A DNA stretch of 64,000 bases, taken from assembly GCF_030687295.1 (NCBI RefSeq), contig NZ_CP117425.1, positions 4,530,001 to 4,594,000 on the forward strand, written 5' to 3'. Shown piece after piece: positions 27,783-37,520 of the stretch; position 1 is the stretch's first letter; each line of letters opens with the position of its first letter. A program made the translations under genes and the position numbers. The DNA is from Pseudomonas beijingensis (GTDB lineage Bacteria > Pseudomonadota > Gammaproteobacteria > Pseudomonadales > Pseudomonadaceae). Below the pieces are notes generated by a model that saw only the letters and a program-made list of their open reading frames with translations, ran no database searches and was not told the origin of the DNA.

Positions 27783-29045
27783 TCAGGGCGTCAGTTGCGC
27801 CGCGATGGCACGCAGCATGCGCACGCTGTCACCGTCGAACGGGCTCACGGCTTCGCCCAGGGACGACTGCTTGACGATCACCACGCCGGACGGTTTGTCG
27901 ATGAACAGGTATTGGCCGTGGATGCCACCGGCCATGAGCGCCTGGCTGTGGTCGTTGAAGACATACCACTGGCTGCGGTAGGACGCGCCGGGGGTCCAAC
28001 TCGAGAAGTCGGCGCAGGCGGCATAGATCGCGGGATCGGCCCCGGCGGCGATACCGGCAAGCGCCTCGGCCGAGAGCAGTTGTCGCCCGCCCTGGCGGCC
28101 ATCGTTGGCCAGCAAGCAGCCTAACCGCGCCATGTCCCGCAAGGTCGCGCTGAACCCGGCACCGGCCACGCTACGGCCCCAGGGATCGGCCAGGAAGTAG
28201 CCGTCACGCTCACAGCCCAACTGGCTCCAGATCTCCTGCAGCAATTGGTGACACGCCTTGCCAGACGCCCGCTCCATGACCCAAGCCAACGCCTCGGTGG
28301 TGGCCGTCACGTAATGGAAAAAGCCACCGTGACTGCCGCGCTTTCTCAATGACGGCAAGTATTGGTACAGGGATTCGAACGTCGTGTACTGCGCCGGCGC
28401 TGGCTGGAAACCGCAGGCGTAGCCGTATTGGGAACTCTCTGAATCAGGGTCCTCATAGACCTCGCTGTAATCGACGGCCACGGCCATGTCGAACAGCTGG
28501 CGCACGGTCGCATCGCCGAAGGCGCTGCCCGTCAGTTCCGGTACGTAATGAGCGGCCGTCAACGTCGGGTCCAGCAAGCCTTCGCAGACCAGTTGCTCGC
28601 CCAGGGTGCCGATCAGCGACTTGGTCACCGAAAACATGATGTGCCGGTCCTCGGGGCGCTGGCCGTTGAAGTAGCGCTCGAACAGGACGGTGTCGCCCTT
28701 GAGGACCAGGAACGCATCGGTCTGGCTGGCGATCAGGTGATCGATCACGCTGATGCTCAAGCCACACTCGCTGTCGAAGTGCAGCGCATCCAGCGGCTGG
28801 AGCGCCTGTTTGAATGCACTGACCGGCCCGGTGCCGGCCTGCACGTCGATGGAGGGGCGCAAGCGCGCCAGATTGCGGAAGCCCCATTGGTTGAAGGGTG
28901 GGCTCATCCAGTTATGCCAGGTGACACGGTGGTGGGGGTCGGCGGGAAAGCCTTGCATGAGCGAAGGCGCCAGGCGCGCGTCAGAGGGCGATTCGTGAGT
29001 CTCGACGTAAAGACTGGCCAGTGAAGGCACGGTGTTCTGATTCAT
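27783..29045 (-). CDS. Serine hydrolase of the beta-lactamase/6-aminohexanoate-oligomer hydrolase (NylB-like) family
   Basis: A 420-aa class C beta-lactamase-fold enzyme. The nucleophile motif SVTK (in HIMFSVTKSLIG) is followed by HYVPELTGSAFGDATVRQLF and the YEDPDS segment, an arrangement close to NylB-type amidases. GGIHGQYLFIDKPSGVVIVK is the C-terminal KTG-equivalent region. There is no signal peptide, so it is probably cytoplasmic. Family members hydrolyse small amides or esters. With a GABA-type permease, polyamine-type binding protein and porin nearby, an amide of an amino acid or amine is a reasonable guess but unproven. Confidence 0.85.
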   Translation of the reverse strand: MNQNTVPSLASLYVETHESPSDARLAPSLMQGFPADPHHRVTWHNWMSPPFNQWGFRNLARLRPSIDVQAGTGPVSAFKQALQPLDALHFDSECGLSISVIDHLIASQTDAFLVLKGDTVLFERYFNGQRPEDRHIMFSVTKSLIGTLGEQLVCEGLLDPTLTAAHYVPELTGSAFGDATVRQLFDMAVAVDYSEVYEDPDSESSQYGYACGFQPAPAQYTTFESLYQYLPSLRKRGSHGGFFHYVTATTEALAWVMERASGKACHQLLQEIWSQLGCERDGYFLADPWGRSVAGAGFSATLRDMARLGCLLANDGRQGGRQLLSAEALAGIAAGADPAIYAACADFSSWTPGASYRSQWYVFNDHSQALMAGGIHGQYLFIDKPSGVVIVKQSSLGEAVSPFDGDSVRMLRAIAAQLTP

Positions 29046-29168
29046 TGGGTTGCCCCTGCGAAATGACTCTGCGTGAAAGCAGATGCAGGGGAATAATTAC
29101 CCGATGTAATTTTTTAGTCAATAAAACTTTTTATCTACATTACTTATCAGCCTTCAATTCGTGAACCC

Positions 29169-29820
29169 TCATCGACTCTGCCCCGTGCCCAATGCTTCGG
29201 CCATCCGGACCAGGTCCGCAAACGACTTGGCACACATTTTTTTCATGGCGTGGGCGCGATGGATCTTCACGGTGATTTCGCTCAGGTTCATCTGCCCGGC
29301 AATTTGCTTGTTCATCAGCCCCGTGACCGCAAAACCCATGACCTCTTTTTTCACGCACGGTGAGTGTCTGGTAGCGGGCATGCAAATCGGAAAACTGTTG
29401 CTCGACTTGCCGCCGCCGGACATCCGCCTGAAGCGCGGCGGACACTGCATCCAACAGATTCTGTTCACGGAAAGGTTTCGCCAGGAAATCCACGGCACCG
29501 GCCTTCATCGCCTTGACTGACATCTCGATGTCGCCGTGGCCGGTGATGAAAATAATCGGGATATTCGAATCCGACTCCGCCAACTGCGCCTGGAAGTCAA
29601 GGCCACTGGCGCCTTGCAGTCGCACATCGAGGACCAGACAACTGGGGCACTCGGTCTTTGGTTGCCGAAGAAACTCCGCCGTGGAAGCAAATGTCTCGAC
29701 GCGAATCCCGACAGAGCGCAGCAGGTTACTCAACGCATCGCGCATGGAGGCATCGTCATCCACCACGAACACAATGGAACCTTTGAAACCCGGCTCATTG
29801 GATGAAGAATTACCGTTCAT
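29169..29820 (-). pseudogene. FixJ/NarL-type response regulator, frameshifted
   Basis: The N-terminal receiver is complete: VFVVDDDASMRDAL, phosphoacceptor in LVLDVRLQGASG, FITGHGD and FLAKPF. The LuxR-type DNA-binding end is in the next frame (EVMGFAVTGLMNKQIAGQMN, then LSEITVKIHRAHAMKKM). The break is at an A6 run (plus-strand T run 29346-29351). With five A residues the gene reads 216 codons through, giving LTVREKEVMG, which is the family sequence. As read, the helix-turn-helix is lost. The gene stands next to the LRAT and hybrid-kinase genes on the same strand and may be the kinase's output. The defect may be a sequencing error. Confidence 0.85.
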
Positions 29821-29901
29821 TCACGCCCCTTCCGACGAGTGAAACGAAAAAAAGTGTAGCACAGCGACCTTGCGTGACTTGCCCCGTGCCCTGGGGAGAA
29901 A

Positions 29902-30495
29902 CTAGGCAATCAGATGCGGTTCCAACATCGAAATAAAAGCGAAAAGATAACGGGGACGCTGGAAGTAGGCATCGACTTGGGCGCTGTAGTGTTTTCCGCT
30001 GATGCACCAGTTGCAAAAGTGCTCGCAGTTGTTGGACAGGATCCGGTATTGGTTTTCCCCGAGCCGTGAACGCGCCCGCTTGACGACTTCATCGTTGGAA
30101 TATTCATACGGCTCTTGCGCTATCCAGACCGGTTTGCCATGGGCGAAATGTTCAAGCTCGATCACTTCGATGGGGCCGGATCTCAGCGAACCGCTGAACC
30201 CGGAGTAGTGAGCGACTTTCGCGCCGCCCAGGTAGATCCCGTGATGCAGGTAGAATCCGCGTGGACTGATCAGGTGCGCGCCGATCGGCAACGTGTCCCC
30301 CGCCTGTTCGACATGCACCCACTTCAAGGCCATGTCAGACAGGCCGCGGTTGCAGGCCGCTGCGCACATCTGCCCGTCAAGCATCGGCGTCCCCAGGCGA
30401 TAGAAAGCGCTCGACGTCACGAGCGTCATGAAAATCAGCGCGATCGAACGAAGCGCAGAAAGTCCATCCATTGCCCGGTGAGTTAAATCGATCAT
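29902..30495 (-). CDS. LRAT-domain (NlpC/P60-like) membrane-associated protein
   Basis: A 197-aa protein with a single hydrophobic segment near the N-terminus (SIALIFMTLVTSSAFYRL). The lecithin-retinol-acyltransferase fold follows: HLISPRGFYLHHGIYLGGAK with the catalytic-type histidines, and NNCEHFCNWC with the nucleophile cysteine. LRAT-like bacterial proteins are permuted papain-fold thiol enzymes, acting as acyltransferases, hydrolases or amidases on lipid-like substrates. The substrate here is unknown. It lies between the FixJ-like regulator and the hybrid kinase on the same strand, though spacing (82 and 134 bp) leaves room for separate promoters. Confidence 0.8.
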   Translation of the reverse strand: MIDLTHRAMDGLSALRSIALIFMTLVTSSAFYRLGTPMLDGQMCAAACNRGLSDMALKWVHVEQAGDTLPIGAHLISPRGFYLHHGIYLGGAKVAHYSGFSGSLRSGPIEVIELEHFAHGKPVWIAQEPYEYSNDEVVKRARSRLGENQYRILSNNCEHFCNWCISGKHYSAQVDAYFQRPRYLFAFISMLEPHLIA

Positions 30496-30629
30496 GGCGC
30501 ATACTCCGCAACCCTTGAGGCCAATCTATCGCCGGGGTTGCGCAGTTGCATTTGTACGTGGGAGTGGTGCCGGTGATCTATTGATATGCGGCTTTTAAAC
30601 CTAAGTATGAATCGGACGCTGTCCAGACC

Positions 30630-33600
30630 TCAGGCATGCATTTGCCCCTGGACGATGGGCAACGTGAATTGAACGGTAGCGCCACGGGGTTGGTTGGCAC
30701 TGGCCTTCAAGCGGCCGCCGTGGGACTCGATGATCGAACGACAGATCGATAACCCCAAGCCCAGGCCGGTGGGTTTGGTGGTGTAGAACGAAGTGAACAC
30801 TTGATCGACATTTTCCGAGGCGAACCCCGGCCCCGAATCGCTCACGCTCACCAGTACCCAACCGGCCTCCGCCAACGTTGCACAGACCCACAACTGCCGT
30901 TCGCCCTCGTTGACGCTGCTCATCGCCTCGAGCGCATTCATGATCAGGTTGAGCAACACCTGTTGCAACTCGACCCGATCACCCTCGATGAGCGGCAAGC
31001 CGGAGGCCAATTGCGTCTGGATCGAGACGCCACGCTTGATGATCTGGCCACGGGTGAACTCGATCATTTCGCCAATGGCACCGTTGATGTCCACTGGGCC
31101 TTTTTGCGGTGGCGCCTTGCGGATATGCCCACGGATCCGGCCCAGCACGTCCGCGGCGCGATTGGCGTCGAAGATGAGACGCCCCAGCACCTGGCGGACT
31201 TCCTCGATTTCAGGGGGCTGGGTGTTCAGCCAACGCAGCGCGGCATCGGCATTGAGGATCGTTGCGGCAATCGGTTGGTTGACTTCATGGGCGATCGAAG
31301 CCACCAACTGGCCCATGGTCGCGACACGGTTGGCGTGAGCGAGCTCGGTTTGCACCTCGCGATAACGTCGCTCGCTTTCGCGGATTTTTTCTTCGGCCTG
31401 CCTGCGTTCGGTCAGGTCCAACACGAACGCGACCCCTTCCCGGCTGTTGGGCTCGAACAGCGCCAAGCCGACGATGACCGGCAGGCGGCTGCCGTCCTTG
31501 CGAAAATATTCCTTTTCATAGGGCCGGGCGTGCCCGGTGAGCAGCGCCTGGGCCAAGGAGCGTTCGCTCAGTTCCCGGAATTCCGGCACCGTCAGGTCCC
31601 GCCAGCCCAGGCGGCCCAAGGCCAAGTCTTCGCGCTCGTAGCCGACCATGCGCAGAAAGGCATCGTTGGCTTCGATAATGTCGCCATCGGCGTTCCAAAA
31701 CAGAATCCCAATGATGTTGGCGTCTACCAGGCGCCGGATCCTCGCTTCACGCCCGGCGACCTCACGGTACAAACGGGCATTTTCCAACGAAATGGCCGCA
31801 CGGGATGCCAACAGGTTCAACACGGCGATCCGGGTTGGGTTGAATACATGGGCGACCAAATTGTTTTCCAGGTAGAGCGCGCCGACAAGCTTGGCCTGGT
31901 TCAGCAACGGCACGCAGAGAATCGAGCGGGCATGCTGCTGGCGGATGTAGGGGTCTGCGGCAAACGGCGCCGCGATCTGGGCATCGTCAAGAAAAACGCT
32001 CTCTCCAGTGCGCAGGACGTGGTAGAGAATCGACTCCGGCAACAGTGCCGCGCTCACCGGGGCATTGTGGATTTGCGTTGCGTGGTTGCCGGTGGTCACC
32101 TGCGCCGCGACACGGTGCTCGCCTTCGTTCGACAGAATCAATAACCCGCGCTCGGCGCCGGCCTGTTCAATCGCCGTGCACATGACCATGTCGATCAGCT
32201 TATCCAGCACGATTTCACCGGACACCGCCTCGGAGACCTTGAGCACGGTGGCAAGATCCAGGTGCTCGACCGGTGTCGTCATCGTCGTCGTTGGACCGGG
32301 CACAGCCGCTTCGGTCCTCAGCGACGGATAGGTGTTCTCCAGCTGTCGCACCTTGCCGTCGGCGCCCCAACGCTGGTAGGCGTAGCGGGCATCCTGGAGG
32401 TAGAGACGGGCGATTTTGCCGAAGCCACGGGCGGCATAGAAGCGCGCCGCGAGTTCATTGGCCAACGCCTCGATATGGACGAAACCGCTGTCCTGTGCGG
32501 CCTGGATAGCTTGCTCGTACAGCAGCTCGGCGTCGATGACACGCCCTTCGACCCGGGCAATTTCAGCACCGACCAAATGCGGTGCGGCTGGCGAAGTTCT
32601 CCGGACATTGCTGCGCCCACGTCTGGAGTTGACGGTGATCGACCGCCATCGCTACCCAGTAAGGTTCGCGCTCATCCACCGGCACACGGTCGCAACAGGC
32701 AGCTCGCGCCAGGGCGCCGTAGAAATGGTATTCGGCCTCCTCGAAGAACGACTGGCAAACCCAGAGCAGACCCTGGGCCTTTGCCGCCGCTGCCAGGGCC
32801 GCTTCAGGATCGTCAGCCAGGTAGCGGGCCTGCAGTTTGCGGACCCAGTACAAACATTCAGCCAGCACCAGGTCCGGGTTGCTGGACAAATGGGTTTCGA
32901 TGATCGGCTCACTCAACTGGCCATCGTCCAGGCTGCCGAAGGTCAGGCGTCACGCCGCGAAGCATCCGGATCAGCGCCAACTGCGCGATGATAAAGTCCG
33001 TCACCAGCCCGAAGTGCACCGTCCTGGCGTAGGCCAGGCCCCGCTCCGCTTCGCCCTGTACATCGGCCAACGGCTCGCCAGCGAACAGCAGATCGGCGGT
33101 GAGGTTATTGCCCGCATACGCTCCGTACGGCAGGTCGCCGATCCGGTTCGCCGCCGCAAACGACCGACGCAACAGGTCCCGGCACTGCCCCACGGGCTTC
33201 ATCCAACGCACGGCAAAACAGGAAAAGCACAGATAAGTGCTGGCCTCGAATCGCCTCAGGCCGCGTTTTTCAACGAGGTCGCAACCGAGCTGGCCGAAGC
33301 GGAACCCTAGCTGGTAGTCCCCGAACCGCCGGCCCGCGACCCGGAACAGATTGGCGTACAGCACGCAGGACGCATCGCAGTTGCCCTGCTCCAGGCTCAG
33401 GGTGACCGCCTTGCAGATCAACAGGTCCGCCAGGTTCGCTTCACTCTGCAACGCCGGCGCAAAGAGCTTGCCCAGTGCGTTGAGCGTCGCCAGGGACGTC
33501 GCGTCCTTCATCAACGACAGATCGATGAGGTCCTCGATGGCCCGGTCGCCCAGCAGTTCGCCGATGCGGTCGTACTCGTCTCGCACATCGTCGTCGCTCG

Positions 33601-36115
33601 GATGGGCCGACCACTCGATCCCCACATGACGCAGATAGTCGAGACAGACAGCCACCGCACCATCGCTGCGATCCAGGAGCAGGTAGACGTCCATCAGCAG
33701 GCACGCCACGTTGGCCCGTTCGATCACCGTCAAGGCGCGATCGGCAAGGGCCTTCAGGCGTTCGTCTGCGGCACCGAGTTGCCCGGTAAGGAACTCGCAT
33801 TCGGCCCGGTTCAATTCCAACGCGAAAATCAATTCATGACGACATGTCCAGCAATCCTCATCCAGCAACTGCGCACCAGTGGCCAGGTAGTTGAGTGCCG
33901 AAGCATAGGCCGTCGAGGCCTTGGCCCGTTGGCCGGCCATCAGGTTGAATTCAGCCAACTGCTCCCGCTCAACCCGGTCGGTGAGCAATGCCGCGCCGCG
34001 ATTGAGCTGGCCGACGATTTCAAAAATCGTCTCTTCAAGCGCTTGCGCGCCCGTTTGCGCCGTGAGCAGCCGTCCGATGCGCAGGTGCGTCTCGGCACGC
34101 GCGGCCTGGGGAATCAGCGAGTAGGCGGCCTCATGAATACGGTCGTGAACGAATCCATAGGCATCGTCGAGCCACTCGACCAGTTCCTGGCGAACCGCCT
34201 CCCACAGCACCGCCCGGACTTGCGCCGCGGGGATGTCCAAAACGGTGGCAAGCGCCTTGAGCCCGGCCACGTTTCCCAGGCAGGCCAGTTGCTGCAGCGC
34301 CTGCTGCGTGTCGGCCGGCAAGCGGGCCAGTTTGCCGACCATCAGGTCGACGACATTGTCGGTGTAGCCCTTGGCGTGAATGCGCTGCGGATCCCACCAC
34401 CACTGCCGGACCTCGTGGTCGAAGGTCAGTAATCGCTCGTCAGCGAGGGCCTGCAGGAACTGGATCACGAAGAACGGATTGCCTGCGGTCTTGTCCAGCA
34501 CCAGTTGCGCCAGCGGCTCGATGCGATGAAGCGCGTCATGCAGGGCTTCGGCGATCAACTGCTCGATATGCTCCTTGGCGAGGGGCGCCAGAGTGATCTC
34601 ACTGACCTTGCCCCCCGCATTCCGAATGGCCTTGAGCTTGCCCGTCAGCGGGTGCGAGGCATCCACCTCGTTGCTGCGGTAGGCGCCCACCAGCATCAGG
34701 TGCCGCACATCGGCGCTGATCAGCAGATCCTCCAGCAGGTCCAGCGTTGCCGCGTCCAGCCACTGCAGGTCATCGAGAAACAGGGCGAGCGGATGGTCCG
34801 CGCGGGCGAACACCCCGATGAAACGCCTGAACACCAACAGGAATCGGCGTTGTTCCTGTTGAGGGTCAAGGGCCAGGACCGCCGGCGGCTCGCCGATGAT
34901 GAGTTTGAGTTCGGGGATGAGATCGGTCATGAGCCGCGCGTTGACGTCCAGCGCCTCCAACAACGTATCGCGCCAACTCGCCAGCTCCGTGTCGCTCTTG
35001 CCCAGCAATGTGCGCACCAGGCTCTGGAAGGCCTGCACCAGGGTCGAATAAGGAATGTCGCGCCGGTATTGATCGAACTTGCCACTGGCGAAGAGTCCCC
35101 GCGGCGGCACCAGGACCTTGTGCAATTCATTGACAACCGAGGACTTGCCGATACCGGAGTAGCCGGTCACCAGCACCAGTTCCGGCGCGCTGGTTTCGAC
35201 CACCCGACCGAACGCCGTGACCAGCGTCTGGACTTCACGCTCACGGCCGTAGAGCTTCTCGGGGATCAACAGCCGATCGGATGCGCCCTGTTCACCCAGC
35301 GCAAAGGCCTCGATGTGCCGCGATTGCGTCCACTCCGCCAGGCAACGGCGCAGATCATGTTCGACGCTCGCGGCCGTCTGGTAGCGCTCCTCGGCGGTCT
35401 TGGCGAGCAGCTTCATGACAATCCGGGACAGCATCTCGGGGATGGTTTCGACCTGCACGCTGGGCGCCAAGGGCTTTTTTGCGATATGGCAGTGAACCCA
35501 CTCTATCGGGTCGGACGCGGTGAACGGCAGCGAGCCGGTCAACATCTGGTACAGCGTGATACCGAGGGAATAGAGGTCACTGCGCGAATCGATCGAGCGA
35601 TTCATCCTGCCGGTCTGCTCGGGGGCCATATAGGCGAGCGTGCCAGCCAGGGTTTCGGGGGCCTGTCGTTCCCGCAGCAGTCGCGAGGCCAAGCCGAACC
35701 CGGTAAGTCGGGCCTGGCCATCGGCGCAGTTCACCAGGATGTGACTGGGCTTGATATCTTTATGGACGATGCCACGCTGGTGGAGCTTGCCCAGCGCTAC
35801 GGCAATGCTCACCGCAAGACGCAGGAACGTCGCCGTTTCCATCGGTGCGATCAGCAGTTGCACGAGCGGCACGCCACCGGGATCCTCGAGCACCAGTTGC
35901 ACCTGGGGCCCTTCGCGCACCATGTCGAGCGGTTGCACCGACCAGGCGCGATCGAGTTCATCCTTCAGGCCGAACTCATGGGTGAGCCGCTCAAGGCAGC
36001 CGGGGCGAGGTTGTTCGGTGGCGGGCCGGGCCACCAGGACCGTGTTGTCGCCGTCTGTACCCGAGCGCAATTCTCGACAGAAGATACGCTCACCATCGTC
36101 CCATAATATTTGCAT
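30630..36115 (-). pseudogene. Giant pseudokinase / ATPase / GAF-PAS sensor histidine kinase, two frameshifts
   Basis: One gene of about 1827 codons is read in three frames: 36115-~32942, ~32942-~32577 and ~32577-30630. The order is: Ser/Thr-kinase-like domain (HKDIKPSHILVN, but GFG in place of DFG and no clear ATP loop), AAA/STAND ATPase (GYSGIGKSS, LFLDDLQWLD), long helical-repeat region, GAF domain, PAS domain, HisKA (SIAHEVNQPIAATI) and HATPase (GPGFASENVDQVF, GLGLGLSICRSI). Dropping one base from the plus-strand GG at 32941-32942 joins TPD to FGSLDDGQ. Dropping one from AAA at 32575-32577 joins RTA to LVGAEIARVEG. Both restore a perfect frame. An ATG at 36190 is an alternative start. Sensor function is likely if the shifts are sequencing errors. 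Confidence 0.85.
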
Positions 36116-36463
36116 GCTGTTATTCCATCGGCACAGGAACACTATTGTCTGTTCTGCCGCACTTTGCCGTCGGCTGTCGTCCAGTGTCATGTCGCACTTG
36201 CCGATGTCGTCGCCTGGAGGCGACTTCCGTGGCTGCGCTGGATGCCTGAAGGTGAAGCGTGTGCCGGGATCCAGGACGGGGCGTGTTGCGCCCTCTAGAT
36301 TAGCGCTTCACGAAAGCCCTTCACAATTTTTTCGTGGCCGGGCGACATACCCGGCACCCGGCGCCAACCCTTTGGTTTTAGCGCGTTATACGTAGGTATA
36401 CTTCTGCGCCTTATGGGACCGCGTATCGTGTAGTCACGACAGGCGCTGTTACGAGCGACCCCT

Positions 36464-36844
36464 ATGACGCAAGCCACGCAGATGCGCAACACGACAACTA
36501 TCGCCGTTGTTGACGATGACGAATCCGTTCGGACAGCCCTGGATAGCCTGTTGCGTTCCAGTGGTTACAAGGTTCGAACCTATTGCAGTGCCATCGAGTT
36601 CCTTGACGCCAATGCCCCGGCAGGCACGCACTGCCTGATTTCCGACATCCAGATGCCGGGCATGAGTGGTGTTGAGCTGCATGAACGGCTCGGTGCCATG
36701 GGGTTGCGGATCCCCACCATTTTCATTACCGCTTACCCGGACCTTGGTGCACACATACCGAGGTTGGTCGCCTGCCTGCCTAAACCCTGTGATGCCGACA
36801 AGCTGCTGGACTGCATCGAGGTGGCGCTGCGTCCGACACACTGA
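36464..36844 (+). CDS. Stand-alone receiver-domain response regulator
   Basis: A 126-aa single-domain response regulator: VVDDDESVRTALDSLL acidic pocket, phosphoacceptor aspartate in ISDIQMPGMSG, FITAYPD and the conserved lysine in CLPKP. There is no output domain, so it probably works as a phosphate sink or by protein contact. It is divergent from the hybrid histidine kinase across ~270-350 bp and is a natural partner for it. An ATG six codons in (36482) is an alternative start. Confidence 0.9.
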   Translation: MTQATQMRNTTTIAVVDDDESVRTALDSLLRSSGYKVRTYCSAIEFLDANAPAGTHCLISDIQMPGMSGVELHERLGAMGLRIPTIFITAYPDLGAHIPRLVACLPKPCDADKLLDCIEVALRPTH

Positions 36845-37275
36845 AAGCACGAAAGTAACCAAAGCGCTTCTGCCTCGCTTAGGCTCGGCATGCCCGAACG
36901 AAGGCATTGCTCCGGGGGCCACAAGGCGGCCTGAGAGCCGACCTGGTTCTTGGTGAGACCGCGTTTCTCCTGTGGGAGCGAGCCTGCTCGTGAAGGCGGT
37001 GGTTCAGTCACATGGATGTTGGGCTTGCTCGCGATGGCGGTGGCTCAGTCACATCGATATCGGGCTTGCTGACCTCATCGCGAGCAAGCTCGCCCCCACA
37101 GGTTTTGTGGTGCTCATGAGTTTTGTGTCTACTGGAGATCCAGTGTGGGAGCGAGCTTGCTCGCGATGGCGGTGGCTCAGTTACATGGATGTTGGGCTTG
37201 CTGGCCTCATCGCGAGCAGGTTCGCTCCCAAAGGCTAAATGCGTTCGCAAAAACCAGGCCGGCTGTCAGGCCGCC
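36841..37275. repeat. REP cluster flanked by an imperfect inverted repeat
   Basis: REPIN-type palindromes occupy 36971-37100 (a rearranged triple) and 37144-37230. They are bracketed by an inverted pair, 36925-36953 (GGCGGCCTGAGAGCCGACCT...) and 37249-37275 (...CCAGGCCGGCTGTCAGGCCG). The block 36841-36890 (AAGTAACCAAAGCGCTTCTG, TTAGGCTCGGCATGCC) resembles 52779-52870. The remaining gap to the efflux operon (37276-37520) shows no gene. Confidence 0.8.
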
Positions 37276-37520
37276 TCGCGCAGGACATTGATCTCGGTGC
37301 TCCATTAACCACGATGGCTGAACACCCTGCCCCCCGGTCCAACACATACCTTCGTATACATCCCCACCACTGAGGTATGGCTTGGCTGAACCGATGTAGA
37401 AGTGCCCTCGCCGCAATCGCTCAATACCATGACCCCACAGCGGACGACTCGCTATCCAGGATCGATTGAGCCCAGGCGCACGCTCGCGCAGCTGCGCTGC
37501 AACCTTGCGGGGAACTGCCC

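Noticed and set aside
34505..36106. A 533-codon plus-strand open frame
   Set aside because: It is antisense to the ATPase and kinase-like region of the hybrid sensor and has no recognisable domain.
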